Below are positions 40,957-50,530 of a DNA stretch of 64,000 bases, one piece after another; the first letter of the stretch is position 1, and each line of letters begins with the position of its first letter. Under the pieces are notes generated by a model. It was not told the origin of the DNA, searched no databases, and was given only the letters and a program-made list of their open reading frames with translations. A program made the position numbers and the translations under genes. Origin of the DNA: an uncultured Oscillospiraceae bacterium (lineage in GTDB: Bacteria; Bacillota; Clostridia; Oscillospirales; Ruminococcaceae); assembly GCA_934464775.1 (NCBI GenBank), contig CAKSKG010000007.1:1-64000 (forward strand), given 5' to 3'.

Positions 40957-42432
40957 TTACCATGACTCGATAATGTCATTTCCGTTCTTCAGATTTTCGA
41001 TGTTCTCCGCAAGTCTGTCAACATAAGATGTGCGGCATCTGAAGCTTGTTCTTCCGTTAAGACGGATAACCGACATTCTGTTTTCCGCAGTGATGAATTC
41101 GATAACGTCCTCACCGTATTCGGTGGTGATAGTCATCGTGATCCTTGCAGGCTCATCATTCTCCTCCAGATAAAGCTCCTCGGCAGGGGCACGGAGAATG
41201 TACTGATAGAACGTCTTGAACTTTGCAGCATCTTCATATGCTGTGCCGTCCATTGTCAGCGTAAGGTTGTTGTCCTCGTCGCTTTCAACGTCAAAGTGGG
41301 TCTTGCTGCCCTCAACATCAAGGTCAAGAGCCGTTACGGAATAGATATAATTCGATGTTACCATTGTCATTGTGATATCCATAGGCATCACTTCCGCCCA
41401 CGGGATATTATCTGTATTGAGCGTATAAATTATATCAACACCGTCAGCCATGCAGTAATAGCCTGTCTTTTTGTTGTTTTCATCATATACGGGATTGCCG
41501 ATATAAAGCTTGAAAGCACCTGCGTTTATGTCGAAATCAACTGTTCCGAAGGGATCCTTCAGACCGTATTCCTCCAGCTGTTCGTCCGTCGGTGCGGCAA
41601 CAGCCACTCCGTCAGCGGTAAGTCCGAATACGCCGTTCAGCACGCTGTCGCAGTTGTCGGGATTAAGATCCAGCTCAACGGGATCCACCATGATATGGGT
41701 CGAGGAATTTCCGGTTATGGCATTCTCATCGTCCTGACGGACATCATATATCAGCCTGATATCATAGTCGATATCCTTTCTGCTGATAACGATAGAGTTG
41801 ATCTTCTTGGGGTCATAATCGTCCTCGGTGTCGTCATCGGTCACATCTGCATACAGCACCTTGTTGATGCAGTCGAATTCGTCATAGGAAAGGTATGTTA
41901 TCGCACTTGATGCGATAGTATAAACCGTTTCGTTGCCCTCTATCATGAAATAATAGGAGCCGCTTTTGGGAGTTTCATCGCCGATGATAAGCTTTTTCTC
42001 GGAAGCGTTTGTGCCGTCAAAGGTTATCTCCGCAGTTATTGTGGGAGAATCCAGTCCGTAGATCGAGATATCGTCTGCGGACTCAACAACTGTCTGCTTT
42101 GCCGTTACCGAAGCACACTCGTCAATTATTCCCTGTATAGCCGTATAATTCAGCGGCAGACCGCTGACATCGGGTATAGTCCAAAAATCATCGGCATAGC
42201 GTTCAACATCAAGAGTTCCCTTTTCGTTGGTTATCGTCACCTTTGCAATATCGGAGGGATTCTTGTCATAAAGCAGCCTTGATTCGGAGCTTGACGCAGA
42301 ATCCGATGTTGAAGCAAGATTATCTTCTTCCTCGGAAGCAGGCTCGGTGAGCTTCAGCGCAACAAGTGCGCCTGCAAGCAGTATCACCGCAGCACTGCCG
42401 CCGATGATGATCCCTTTTGTTTTCTTTGTCAT
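40957..42432 (-). CDS. DUF4340 membrane-anchored protein of a Gld-like ABC system
   Basis: The 491-aa protein has one N-terminal helix (about residues 8-27) and a large extracellular part with repeated DUF4340-type beta domains (about 60-180, 190-330, 340-480). A typical stretch is IAKVTITNEKGTLDVERYAD and KKLIIGDETPKSGSYYFMIEG. DUF4340 proteins commonly accompany GldF/GldG-type ABC transporters. Its start codon overlaps the stop of the preceding gene by one base (TAATG), so it is translationally coupled. Function is unknown; the substrate may be a surface component. Confidence 0.85.
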   Translation of the reverse strand: MTKKTKGIIIGGSAAVILLAGALVALKLTEPASEEEDNLASTSDSASSSESRLLYDKNPSDIAKVTITNEKGTLDVERYADDFWTIPDVSGLPLNYTAIQGIIDECASVTAKQTVVESADDISIYGLDSPTITAEITFDGTNASEKKLIIGDETPKSGSYYFMIEGNETVYTIASSAITYLSYDEFDCINKVLYADVTDDDTEDDYDPKKINSIVISRKDIDYDIRLIYDVRQDDENAITGNSSTHIMVDPVELDLNPDNCDSVLNGVFGLTADGVAVAAPTDEQLEEYGLKDPFGTVDFDINAGAFKLYIGNPVYDENNKKTGYYCMADGVDIIYTLNTDNIPWAEVMPMDITMTMVTSNYIYSVTALDLDVEGSKTHFDVESDEDNNLTLTMDGTAYEDAAKFKTFYQYILRAPAEELYLEENDEPARITMTITTEYGEDVIEFITAENRMSVIRLNGRTSFRCRTSYVDRLAENIENLKNGNDIIESW

Positions 42433-44057
42433 TACTTGTGTCTCCTTCTGACATAAACCACAATACCGATAACAAGCACTGCAAGAGGAATAAGGATAAC
42501 AAATACTATGAAGCAGGTGTTGTATGTTGCCTGATCCATATCAAATGTAGTTGATGTAAGATCCTTTGCAACAATGCTTATGCCCGAAGTCTTGCCTGTA
42601 AGAGTATTGAGTGCGGAGATGAAATAATCACCGTTATTGTAATAGGTTGCGCCTGTGATGCTGCTGTCCAGCATATAAGATGAACCCACTGCCAGCACGC
42701 TGCTGTAAACAGCCTCGTTATCGCTGTTGAAAACATACTTTCTTGCAACAGCCATTGTTGTATAGGAGCCTGTTTCGGGATCGAATGTGCCGTTTTCAAC
42801 TTCAGACTGCATATCCTCGGTGTAAACAAAGGCTGTATCGTCTGTTGTAACAAGAGGATAGGTCAGGCGGTTGTCCTTCTGGTCAAAGAGCAGTTCGATA
42901 GGACGTGAATAGTAGGAAAGAACGGGAAGAGATGTATCGGATACGTTGTCATCGTAATAGTTGTCCTCTTCCGTATTGATATAGTTGCCGATAACGAACT
43001 GGCTGGAGCTTGCGGTGTTGCTCGTATTGGAATCACCCACAACGCCGTCACCGATCTTGATTCCCCACTCTGCAAGGAGAGAATCAATGTTTGTTGTGCT
43101 GTTCTGAGTATAATCCGCAACATAGATAAGGTTTTTGCCCAGCTGACCGCCGTTGTCAAGGAAGTCATAGATCTTCTGAACGGTTTCCTCATCATAATCG
43201 TTTGTGGGAGCGCAGATAGCGATGATATCTGTATCCTCGGGGATCTCGTCAACAAGAGGATTGATCTCGCTTACGTTATAGCCGTTGGAAACCAGCATAT
43301 CATATACATTGTCATAGCATGAGCCGCCTGTCTCCGAATTGAACATAACTGCGTTCAGAGGAGCGGGGTCTGTTACATACATGATAGCGGAGGTAAGCTC
43401 CTGCTCTGCCTTTGAAGATGTGATCTTCTGGGAGTATGTGTTGTAGTCCATTTCAACATTGTAAAGGTCCTGAATGCTGATTACCTTTATTCTCTTGTCT
43501 GTTGAAACAACGATGCTGTACTCGGAGATATTGCCCTTGTAAAGCTCGGAATACTTATTTGCATAAGTAGGATCCTTTGTCATATCAACAAATTTAAGGG
43601 AAATGTTGTCGGAGTAGATAGTATACTTTTTCAGAACCTCATAAGCCTGCTTGAAGTATACATAGTTTGATGTGGAAAATTCCAGCTCATCGGACATACA
43701 AACGATCTCAACAGGCTCGTTCACCGTTGCAAGATAATCAATTGTTTCCTGAGAGATCTCAAATGTACCGTTGGGAGTGATATCCACGCTCATATTTATT
43801 CTGTCGGAGAGAACGCCCAGCACCACATTCACCAGCACAACTACTGCGATAACTACCACAGTAACAGCCGTTGCGGCGCCGCCGTACTTCATTTTTCTGC
43901 GTCTGATGCGTTTCTTTTCTGCCTTTTCCTGCTCCTCGGCAGAGAGAACGGCAGGCTTTTCCTCTGCCATGTTATCGGCAGCCTTGCTTTCCTCGGAAAC
44001 GCTCTCGGAAGCTGTATTTTCAGTAATTTCCGAAGAGTTGTTCTTCTTTTTACTCAT
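42432..44057 (-). CDS. GldG-like ABC transporter auxiliary protein
   Basis: The 541-aa protein has a charged 60-residue cytoplasmic N-terminus, a membrane helix (about 61-84), a long extracellular region of ABC-transporter auxiliary type (PF09822-like; LKFVDMTKDPTYANKYSEL, VVSTDKRIKVISIQDLYNVE, EQELTSAIMYVTD), and a second helix at the C-terminus (about 513-535) followed by RRRHK. This is the GldG layout. It is found between the permease and DUF4340 genes and probably forms a complex with them. Confidence 0.88.
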   Translation of the reverse strand: MSKKKNNSSEITENTASESVSEESKAADNMAEEKPAVLSAEEQEKAEKKRIRRRKMKYGGAATAVTVVVIAVVVLVNVVLGVLSDRINMSVDITPNGTFEISQETIDYLATVNEPVEIVCMSDELEFSTSNYVYFKQAYEVLKKYTIYSDNISLKFVDMTKDPTYANKYSELYKGNISEYSIVVSTDKRIKVISIQDLYNVEMDYNTYSQKITSSKAEQELTSAIMYVTDPAPLNAVMFNSETGGSCYDNVYDMLVSNGYNVSEINPLVDEIPEDTDIIAICAPTNDYDEETVQKIYDFLDNGGQLGKNLIYVADYTQNSTTNIDSLLAEWGIKIGDGVVGDSNTSNTASSSQFVIGNYINTEEDNYYDDNVSDTSLPVLSYYSRPIELLFDQKDNRLTYPLVTTDDTAFVYTEDMQSEVENGTFDPETGSYTTMAVARKYVFNSDNEAVYSSVLAVGSSYMLDSSITGATYYNNGDYFISALNTLTGKTSGISIVAKDLTSTTFDMDQATYNTCFIVFVILIPLAVLVIGIVVYVRRRHK

Positions 44058-44107
44058 TTATAATTCAATCCTTTCCGAATCGGGATATGCATTGATACCG
44101 CAGTTCA

Positions 44108-44815
44108 TCAGCCCCAACGGCGCTTTTCAAGCACTCTTACCGTCAGGAAATTGAAGATAAATATTGCACTTAAAAAGAATACGATGCTTGGGATATTGAT
44201 GATGCCGTTGGTAAATTCATAATATTTGTTGTAAAAGCCGAGGGAAGTCATGATGTTCTTGAGCCACTCAACAGATACGCTTCTTGCAAGAACATCTATC
44301 ATATAAAGCAGCATGATAAGAATGAAGCTTGCGATAGCCGAAACGATCTGATTTTCAGTAAGGCTTGAAACGAACATTCCGATAGATATGAAGCTTGCGC
44401 CCAGCAGCAGCAGAGCAAGCATATTGCCCAGAACAGTCGCCCATGCAACAGTTCCTGCCAGCTTATAAAGCACCAGCACATAAGGTATATAAATTGCCAT
44501 TCCGATAAGGAAAACGCAAAGTGCGGCAAAGAACTTGCCCATTACGATCTCGGCAAGATTAACGGGAGCAGTCAGCAGACACTGATCTGTTTTCTGCTTC
44601 TTTTCCTCGGACATAAGACGCATTGTCAGCAGCGGGAGCATTATCATCATAAGTGTGAAAACTCCCGAGAAAACATAGGTCATATCCGTCGTTGCCGAAT
44701 AAATATTCGAGCTTACGAAATACATTCCCGTATAAACATAGAATACAGCAATATAAATATAAGCAATAGGCGATGTGAAATACGCCTTCATTTCACGTTT
44801 GAAAATAGCGCCCAT
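44108..44815 (-). CDS. ABC-2 type permease, GldF-like
   Basis: The 235-aa protein has six predicted membrane helices and the characteristic FKREMKAYFTSPIAYIYIAVF start, then PLLTMRLMSEEKKQKTDQCLL, matching GldF/NosY-like ABC-2 permeases. The start ATG overlaps the stop of the ATPase gene in TAATG. The ribosome site is GGAGGTGAT within the ATPase gene, the full complement of the 16S rRNA tail. Exports or surface-assembly partner roles are likely. Confidence 0.9.
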   Translation of the reverse strand: MGAIFKREMKAYFTSPIAYIYIAVFYVYTGMYFVSSNIYSATTDMTYVFSGVFTLMMIMLPLLTMRLMSEEKKQKTDQCLLTAPVNLAEIVMGKFFAALCVFLIGMAIYIPYVLVLYKLAGTVAWATVLGNMLALLLLGASFISIGMFVSSLTENQIVSAIASFILIMLLYMIDVLARSVSVEWLKNIMTSLGFYNKYYEFTNGIINIPSIVFFLSAIFIFNFLTVRVLEKRRWG

Positions 44816-45897
44816 TACATATCACCTCCGTCAGATTCTTCCGAAGCGGAAGCCTTTTTGTTCATTTCCGCAACCGTTGCGGCGGCAACTGCATTGTCAA
44901 CCATTTCATGCATTGCCTTTGAATCCTCTTCCGTTACCTTCTTGGCTGTCTTGCCGATGGTAACATCGCTGCCCATTGTTATCTTCAGGAAGATATCCTC
45001 AAGCGAAAGCTCGTTGGTCTTCATTGAAAGAATGGACCAGTTTCTTGCGGCAACTCTCTTGAAAAGCTCACGGCGGATATCGGTATCCTCTTCCGACTCG
45101 ATCTCATAATCGAATGTGCCGGGTTCACGCTGCATATCGGCATTTACCGAAATAACGCCGTTTATGCCCTTGATGACCTTGAGAACTTCCTCTCTCGCTC
45201 CGTCTATTCTTACAACAAGGCGGTGATCGTCGGAAAGCTTCTTTGTAAGGTTTTCGGGAGTATCGTCCGCTGCGATCTTACCCTTATTGATAATAACGAT
45301 CCTGTCGCAGACAGCCTGTATCTCCGAAAGGATATGGGACGAAAGAATGACCGTATGTCTCTTGCCCAGCTTTTTGATAAGTGTTCTTATTTCAAGTATC
45401 TGCTTGGGGTCAAGTCCGACGGTAGGCTCGTCCAGAATAAGTATCGGTGGATTGCCGATAAGCGCCTGCGCCATTCCCACACGCTGCTTATAGCCCTTTG
45501 AAAGATGCTTGATAACTCTGTCATAAACATCTGTTATCATCACGAGTCTGCACACATCTTCAAGATGTGCCTGTCTGGGGAGCTTACATTTTTTCAGGTC
45601 ATAGATAAAGTTAAGGTAATCCTTAACCGTCATGTCAAGATAAAGAGGGGGAAGCTCCGGAAGATATCCGATGTTCTTCTTCGCCTCGGTGGGATTGTCA
45701 AGAATATCTGTTCCGTTGATGAGAGCCTGTCCGTCCGTTGCCGAGATATATCCCGTAAGGATATTCATGGTAGTGGACTTTCCTGCTCCGTTAGGTCCGA
45801 GAAATCCCAGTATCTCGCCGTCATTCACCGTGAACGAAAGGTTATCCACAGCTTTTTTGGCGCCGTACTGCTTGGTAAGGTTTTTGACCTCGATCAT
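44815..45897 (-). CDS. ABC transporter ATPase, GldA-like
   Basis: The 360-aa protein has Walker A GPNGAGKST (about residues 34-42), the signature LSKGYKQRVGMAQAL, Walker B PILILDEPTVGLDP and the H-loop SSHILSE. A C-terminal extension of about 140 residues (after 220) includes a regulatory beta domain as in GldA-type ATPases and a polar tail ending SDGGDM. It is the first gene of a four-gene operon with the permease, GldG-like and DUF4340 genes. Confidence 0.93.
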   Translation of the reverse strand: MIEVKNLTKQYGAKKAVDNLSFTVNDGEILGFLGPNGAGKSTTMNILTGYISATDGQALINGTDILDNPTEAKKNIGYLPELPPLYLDMTVKDYLNFIYDLKKCKLPRQAHLEDVCRLVMITDVYDRVIKHLSKGYKQRVGMAQALIGNPPILILDEPTVGLDPKQILEIRTLIKKLGKRHTVILSSHILSEIQAVCDRIVIINKGKIAADDTPENLTKKLSDDHRLVVRIDGAREEVLKVIKGINGVISVNADMQREPGTFDYEIESEEDTDIRRELFKRVAARNWSILSMKTNELSLEDIFLKITMGSDVTIGKTAKKVTEEDSKAMHEMVDNAVAAATVAEMNKKASASEESDGGDM

Positions 45898-46152
45898 TTG
45901 CTTATTCTTCCTTTCCGGGCTGCAAAAGACGAACTGTCACAGCCGACATTGAATGAATAAAAGTCTCTGCCGTGCGGTTTGCCGCACAACGTCTTGATTA
46001 TAATATCAATTTAATGTGATGAAACAGTGACAGCATGACGAAATCCACGAAAAACACTCACATTTTCCGCAATTTTCGTCTACTTTCACTGCTTTGCTGT
46101 TAAAATAATGTACTGCTGATTAATGCTATATACTATACAAAAGTATAAAAAG
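45898..46152 (-). promoter_or_regulatory. Upstream region of the Gld-like operon
   Basis: A leftward TATAAT lies at 46002-45997 with a poor -35 box. The leader contains a hairpin GTGCGG-TTTG-CCGCAC (45972-45987). The rest of this 255-bp stretch is AT-rich and I see no gene. Confidence 0.45.
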
Positions 46153-46271
46153 CCTCGCAATGCTCCGCATTTGTCGGCGATACTGTCCTGCGGACAGTTG
46201 GGAGTTTCGCACTCTGCGGAGAGCTGCAAGCTTTAAAAAGCCTGACCAAACTTTTTATACCCTATTTACTC
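46153..46271. repeat. Dispersed repeat family B, copy 1
   Basis: The segment starts CCTCGCAATGCT and ends with a run matching GCAAGCTTTAAAAAGC, TGACCAAACTTTTTATACC and TATTTACTC. The same start and end occur at 61878-62008 with a more variable middle that folds into small hairpins (CTCTGCGGAGAG). It is non-coding and lies directly after the gltX stop. Confidence 0.7.
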
Positions 46272-46282
46272 CCTGCTGTTTC

Positions 46283-47746
46283 TCACTTTGTCAGCTTTTC
46301 GATTGCCGCCTTTACACGCTTTACGCTTTCGTCCTTACCCAGCACCGCACACAGCTCAACACCGCCGCCGGGAGTCATTGCCTTACCCGAAAGTGCAACT
46401 CTCAGAGGCCACAGCATCCAGCCATTCTTAACGCCCTGCTTCTCGATCTCGGCAAAAAGCGCTGTATGAACGCTCTCGGCATTCCAATCCTCAACGCTTT
46501 CCAGCACGGGAAGTATCATTTTCAGAGCTTCAAGTCCCGTCTCGGCATTTGTTTTCATCTTCTTATTGAAGTAAAGCTCATCGCTGTACTCGGGAACCGC
46601 ATCAATGAAATCTACCTTTTCGGGTATCTCCGTAAGCAGCTCTGTTCTGGGCTGAAGTGCTTCAAGGAGTGTATCGAAGTCTGCGTCCTCACGCTTTACG
46701 GTCTGTCTGATATAAGGCATAGCCGCTTTCTTAAAGTCCTCATGGGACATTCTTCTGATATACTCGGCATTGATAGCTGTCATCTTTGCGGGGTCAAACA
46801 CTGCGGGAGACTTGGAAAGTCCGCTGATATCGAACTCATTTACCAGCTCGTCCAGTGTGAATATCTCATTTTCGCCCTTAGGAGCCCAGCCCAGCAGTGC
46901 GATATAGTTCATGATAGCGGGAACAAGGTAGCCCTTTTCCACGAAATCTCCGAAGTATGCGTCGCCGTCACGCTTTGAAAGCTTATGTGTTGCATCACGC
47001 ATGATATGCTCAACATGGATATACTCGGGTATCTCCCAGCCGAATGCCTCATAAAGCAGATTATACTTGGGAGTTGAGGAAAGATACTCGTTTCCTCTTA
47101 CAACGTGAGTGATGCCCATAAGGTGATCGTCAACAACGTTTGCAAAGTTATATGTGGGCATTCCGTCCGCTTTAAGGAGGATCTGATCGTCAAGAGTACT
47201 GTTCTCAACAGTGATATCACCGTAAAGGATATCGTGGAATGTGGTCGTTCCCTCAAGAGGTATCTTCTGTCTGATAACATAGGGCTTACCCTCGGCAAGC
47301 AGTCTGTCAACCTCTTCCTTGGGAAGATCACGGCAGTGACGGTCATACATCATATTGGAGACTTTAGCCTCCTTCTGCTGACGGTGCATCTCGTCTATTC
47401 TTTCCTGTGTGCAGAAGCAGTAATATGCATGGCCGCTCTGCACCAGCTTTTCGGCATATTCCTTGAAGATGCTCATTCTTTCAGACTGAACATAAGGACC
47501 TACGGGACCGCCGATATCGGGACCCTCGTCCCAGTTAAGACCGCATACACGAAGAGTATCGTATATCTTCTCAACAGCGCCCTCAACATATCTGCCCTGG
47601 TCTGTGTCCTCGATACGAAGGATAAAGTCGCCGTGGTACTTCTTTGCAATAAGATATGTGTAGATAGCAGTTCTTAAATTTCCGATATGCATATAGCCTG
47701 TGGGGCTGGGTGCAAATCTGGTTCTTACACGCTTCTCTGTGTTCAT
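46283..47746 (-). CDS. gltX: Glutamyl-tRNA synthetase
   Basis: GltX charges tRNA-Glu (in many clostridia also tRNA-Gln). The 487-aa class I enzyme shows the HIGH segment APSPTGYMHIGNLRTAIY (about residues 11-28) and KMSKS-like HKLSKRDGD. The C-terminal helical anticodon-binding domain ends VKRVKAAIEKLTK. ATG 47746 follows GGAGTG with six bases; a GTG at 47755 overlaps it. The gene is last in the rimP operon, 14 bases after truB-ribF. Confidence 0.95.
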   Translation of the reverse strand: MNTEKRVRTRFAPSPTGYMHIGNLRTAIYTYLIAKKYHGDFILRIEDTDQGRYVEGAVEKIYDTLRVCGLNWDEGPDIGGPVGPYVQSERMSIFKEYAEKLVQSGHAYYCFCTQERIDEMHRQQKEAKVSNMMYDRHCRDLPKEEVDRLLAEGKPYVIRQKIPLEGTTTFHDILYGDITVENSTLDDQILLKADGMPTYNFANVVDDHLMGITHVVRGNEYLSSTPKYNLLYEAFGWEIPEYIHVEHIMRDATHKLSKRDGDAYFGDFVEKGYLVPAIMNYIALLGWAPKGENEIFTLDELVNEFDISGLSKSPAVFDPAKMTAINAEYIRRMSHEDFKKAAMPYIRQTVKREDADFDTLLEALQPRTELLTEIPEKVDFIDAVPEYSDELYFNKKMKTNAETGLEALKMILPVLESVEDWNAESVHTALFAEIEKQGVKNGWMLWPLRVALSGKAMTPGGGVELCAVLGKDESVKRVKAAIEKLTK

Positions 47747-47760
47747 TTTTATCACTCCGA

Positions 47761-49563
47761 TTATATTTCAAATGATTTTTTTATGTTTTCTATATCAGAA
47801 TTGATCTGCGCTTTAAGCTCGTCCAGCCCCGAAAATTTCTTTTCGCTGCGGACAAAGCCCAGCAGAACAACTCTTATATTCATTCCGTAGATATCTCCCG
47901 AAAAATCAAATATGTTCGTCTCGCACAAAACAGCTCCGCTGTCCGTTACCGTCGGCTTTACGCCGATATTTGATATTCCGTGATATTTTTTGCCGTCGAT
48001 GTAAATTTCCGAAGCATATACTCCGAATCTCGGAGGCTGCTGTTCATCGGGAAAATGCTGGTTCACGGTAGGGATACCGATAGTTCTTCCCAGCCTGTTG
48101 CCAGAAATAACGGGCATATCCACAACGATATCGCCGCACATCAGCTGCGATGCAAGCCCGACATTTCCCTCTGCGATAAGCTTTCTTATCCGCCCCGAGG
48201 ATATCTTCTCGCCGTTTTCATCGGGTACAACGGGAACTACCGTAAGTCCGCAGCCGTACTGTCCGCATATCTCTTTCAGCTCGTCCACGCCGCATACTGC
48301 GCCCTTTCCGAATCTGAAATCCTCGCCGCAGACAAGCTCCGCAGCCCTCATGCGCTTTACAGCGATATCCCTGACAAACTCCTCGGCGGACATATCCTTT
48401 ATATCCGCAAAATTCGGGGAATACACAAATTCAGCTCCGCATTCCTTTAAGCGGCGCTCCTTTTCGGCTTCGCTTATTATGCAGCTGCCGCTGATATCCT
48501 TTGAAGATACCGTAGCGGTGTCAAAGGTAAAGACAGCGGTTTTCAGACCGTTTTCCTCCGCCTTTTTAACAGCGGCGGCTATGACCGCACGGTGTCCCTT
48601 ATGAACTCCGTCAAACAGTCCCAGCGCAACGGAATATTTTCCGTCATACCTCTGCTCATTCACAGGCAGCACAAAGGTCTTTCCCACCTTGATGATGCCC
48701 GTTTCCGGCTCGATATCAGCCGTTCCGATAAAGCCCTCCGCACCATATACACGGACACGTCCTGCCGCCGCATTGCTGCCGATACGCTTTGTATCCAGCT
48801 TGATGCCGTTGCGGTAAAGCCGCTCCTCAAAGGGCATGAGCCTTATCTCTGGCAGATAGGAAAACACCTTTTCGATAGGCATTGCAAATCGTGCAAAATT
48901 GCCGTCTCCATCAGCTTCCTTCTGCAAAGCCGCAAAATCCGTGCATTCGTCAAGGGAAAATCCGCAGGCTTTCGTGCGGACAAGAGACGTCATAGCCGCT
49001 CCCGTGCCCAGCGCATTTCCGATATCGCTGATAAGGGTTCTTATATACGTTCCCTTTGAGCAGGAAATTTCCAGAACGCCCTCCCCTGCGGCTTCATCGT
49101 AGGAAACAAGCTCCAGCGAATATACCGTTATGGGGCGCGGCTCTCTGTCCACCGTGATATTTTTCCGTGCCAGATCATAAAGCCGCTGACCGTTCACCGA
49201 AACTGCCGAATACATGGGCGGTATCTGCATTATATCCCCTCTGAAAGAATCCAGAACGGACAGTATCTCCGCCTCGGAAATATGTACCTCCTTTTCGGAA
49301 AGCACCTTTCCCGTGATATCCTGAGTATCGGTATCTATCCCCAGCTTAAAGCCGCCTCTGTACACCTTGTCATGGTCGGAAAGCATATCGCACGCCATGG
49401 TAGCCCTGCCTGCAAAAACAGGCAGCACTCCCTCCGCCATAGGATCAAGGGTACCTGCGTGACCGAGACGCTTCATTTTCAGAATGCCCCGCATTTTTGC
49501 GATAACATCAAAGGAAGTGAAGCCTTTCGGCTTATACATACAGATTATTCCGTTAAGCTCCAT
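47761..49563 (-). CDS. truB-ribF: Fusion of tRNA pseudouridine-55 synthase and FAD synthetase/riboflavin kinase
   Basis: A single 600-aa frame joins two enzymes that are usually separate neighbours. Residues 1-300 are TruB: YKPKGFTSFDVI, the catalytic Asp in GHAGTLDPMAEGVL, and PPMYSAVSVNGQRLYDLAR. Residues 310-600 are RibF: the nucleotidyltransferase motif LGLFDGVHKGHR (about 314-325), SSGRIRKLIAEG, and the kinase motif GNRLGRTIGIPTVN with ISNIGVKPTV. Both active sites look intact. No internal stop or frame shift is visible between them. The gene overlaps nrnA by 11 bases and precedes gltX in the rimP operon. Confidence 0.92.
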   Translation of the reverse strand: MELNGIICMYKPKGFTSFDVIAKMRGILKMKRLGHAGTLDPMAEGVLPVFAGRATMACDMLSDHDKVYRGGFKLGIDTDTQDITGKVLSEKEVHISEAEILSVLDSFRGDIMQIPPMYSAVSVNGQRLYDLARKNITVDREPRPITVYSLELVSYDEAAGEGVLEISCSKGTYIRTLISDIGNALGTGAAMTSLVRTKACGFSLDECTDFAALQKEADGDGNFARFAMPIEKVFSYLPEIRLMPFEERLYRNGIKLDTKRIGSNAAAGRVRVYGAEGFIGTADIEPETGIIKVGKTFVLPVNEQRYDGKYSVALGLFDGVHKGHRAVIAAAVKKAEENGLKTAVFTFDTATVSSKDISGSCIISEAEKERRLKECGAEFVYSPNFADIKDMSAEEFVRDIAVKRMRAAELVCGEDFRFGKGAVCGVDELKEICGQYGCGLTVVPVVPDENGEKISSGRIRKLIAEGNVGLASQLMCGDIVVDMPVISGNRLGRTIGIPTVNQHFPDEQQPPRFGVYASEIYIDGKKYHGISNIGVKPTVTDSGAVLCETNIFDFSGDIYGMNIRVVLLGFVRSEKKFSGLDELKAQINSDIENIKKSFEI

Positions 49564-50509
49564 CGGTCAAAGCCTCCGCAGCCGCCTCGGCAAGGCGTTT
49601 TTTCACGTCCTCCAAAGTTCCGTCCAGAGCGCATCCGGCAGCACGGATATGTCCGCCGCCGCCGAATTTTGCGCAGAGAGCGGAAACATTGGCATACTCC
49701 GCAGAACGGACGGAGACCTTATATCCGCCGCCGTTCTTCTCCTTTATCGTAATGCCGATCTCAACGCCCTCGATCTGCATGGGCAGCGAAGCTATGCCGT
49801 CGAAATCGTCCGACGTAAGCCCTGCGGCAGTTATCATATCTCCCGTAACCGCAGCAACGGCGCATTTTCCGCCGCAGTGCATTTCCAGTCCCGACATGAC
49901 AAGCTGCTCCGCCATTATCCTGCCCCTGCTCTTGATGTCAAAAACATGACGGTTTATCTTCGCAAAAGGAACATCGTAATTATACAGCTCAGAAACGATC
50001 CTGTGGGTCTCCGAGGTGACATTTTCAAATTTGAAGCAGCCTGTGTCCGTGGCAATTCCCGTATAAAGACACATAGCCATAGTATCGTCAACAGCTATAT
50101 CCGCCGCTTTCAGCAGACTGTACACCACCTCGCAGGCAGCCGCAGACCTTTCGCCCAGCAGCAGCTTTTCGGCATAGCCTGTGTTGGATATATGATGATC
50201 CACGCAAAGCTGCACCTTATCGCCGTATATCTCATTATAACTGCCCATAAGCTTTTTGTCTGCGATATCCGCAGCTATCACCGTTTCAGGCTCAAACTCC
50301 TGCGGACCGTACCAGTCATACAAAAATGAAAATTTCGGAGGCAGCTCGTCGGAGCAAAGCACATTTGCCTTTTTTCCGATGCTTCTCAAAGCTCTGCAAA
50401 GAGCAAAGCCGCTTCCCATGGTGTCGCCGTCGGGACTTTCATGAAGCAGGATAACGGCATTGCCGCATTCTCTGATAAGCTTTGCAGCCTCGTTCATATT
50501 GATCCGCAT
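49553..50509 (-). CDS. nrnA: Bifunctional oligoribonuclease/PAP phosphatase
   Basis: NrnA degrades nanoRNA and 3'-phosphoadenosine 5'-phosphate. The 318-aa DHH/DHHA1 protein has HESPDGDTMGSG (about residues 23-34), the DHH motif VDHHISN, and the C-terminal GGGGHIRAAG. ATG 50509 has AAGGA upstream. It lies between rbfA and truB, the usual place in Firmicutes. Confidence 0.93.
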   Translation of the reverse strand: MRINMNEAAKLIRECGNAVILLHESPDGDTMGSGFALCRALRSIGKKANVLCSDELPPKFSFLYDWYGPQEFEPETVIAADIADKKLMGSYNEIYGDKVQLCVDHHISNTGYAEKLLLGERSAAACEVVYSLLKAADIAVDDTMAMCLYTGIATDTGCFKFENVTSETHRIVSELYNYDVPFAKINRHVFDIKSRGRIMAEQLVMSGLEMHCGGKCAVAAVTGDMITAAGLTSDDFDGIASLPMQIEGVEIGITIKEKNGGGYKVSVRSAEYANVSALCAKFGGGGHIRAAGCALDGTLEDVKKRLAEAAAEALTDGA

Positions 50510-50530
50510 GATACGCTTCCTTTCCGATAA

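Noticed and set aside
46160..46978. 272-aa frame starting in repeat B and running antisense to gltX
   Set aside because: It is opposite a clear glutamyl-tRNA synthetase and has Cys/His-rich shadow composition.
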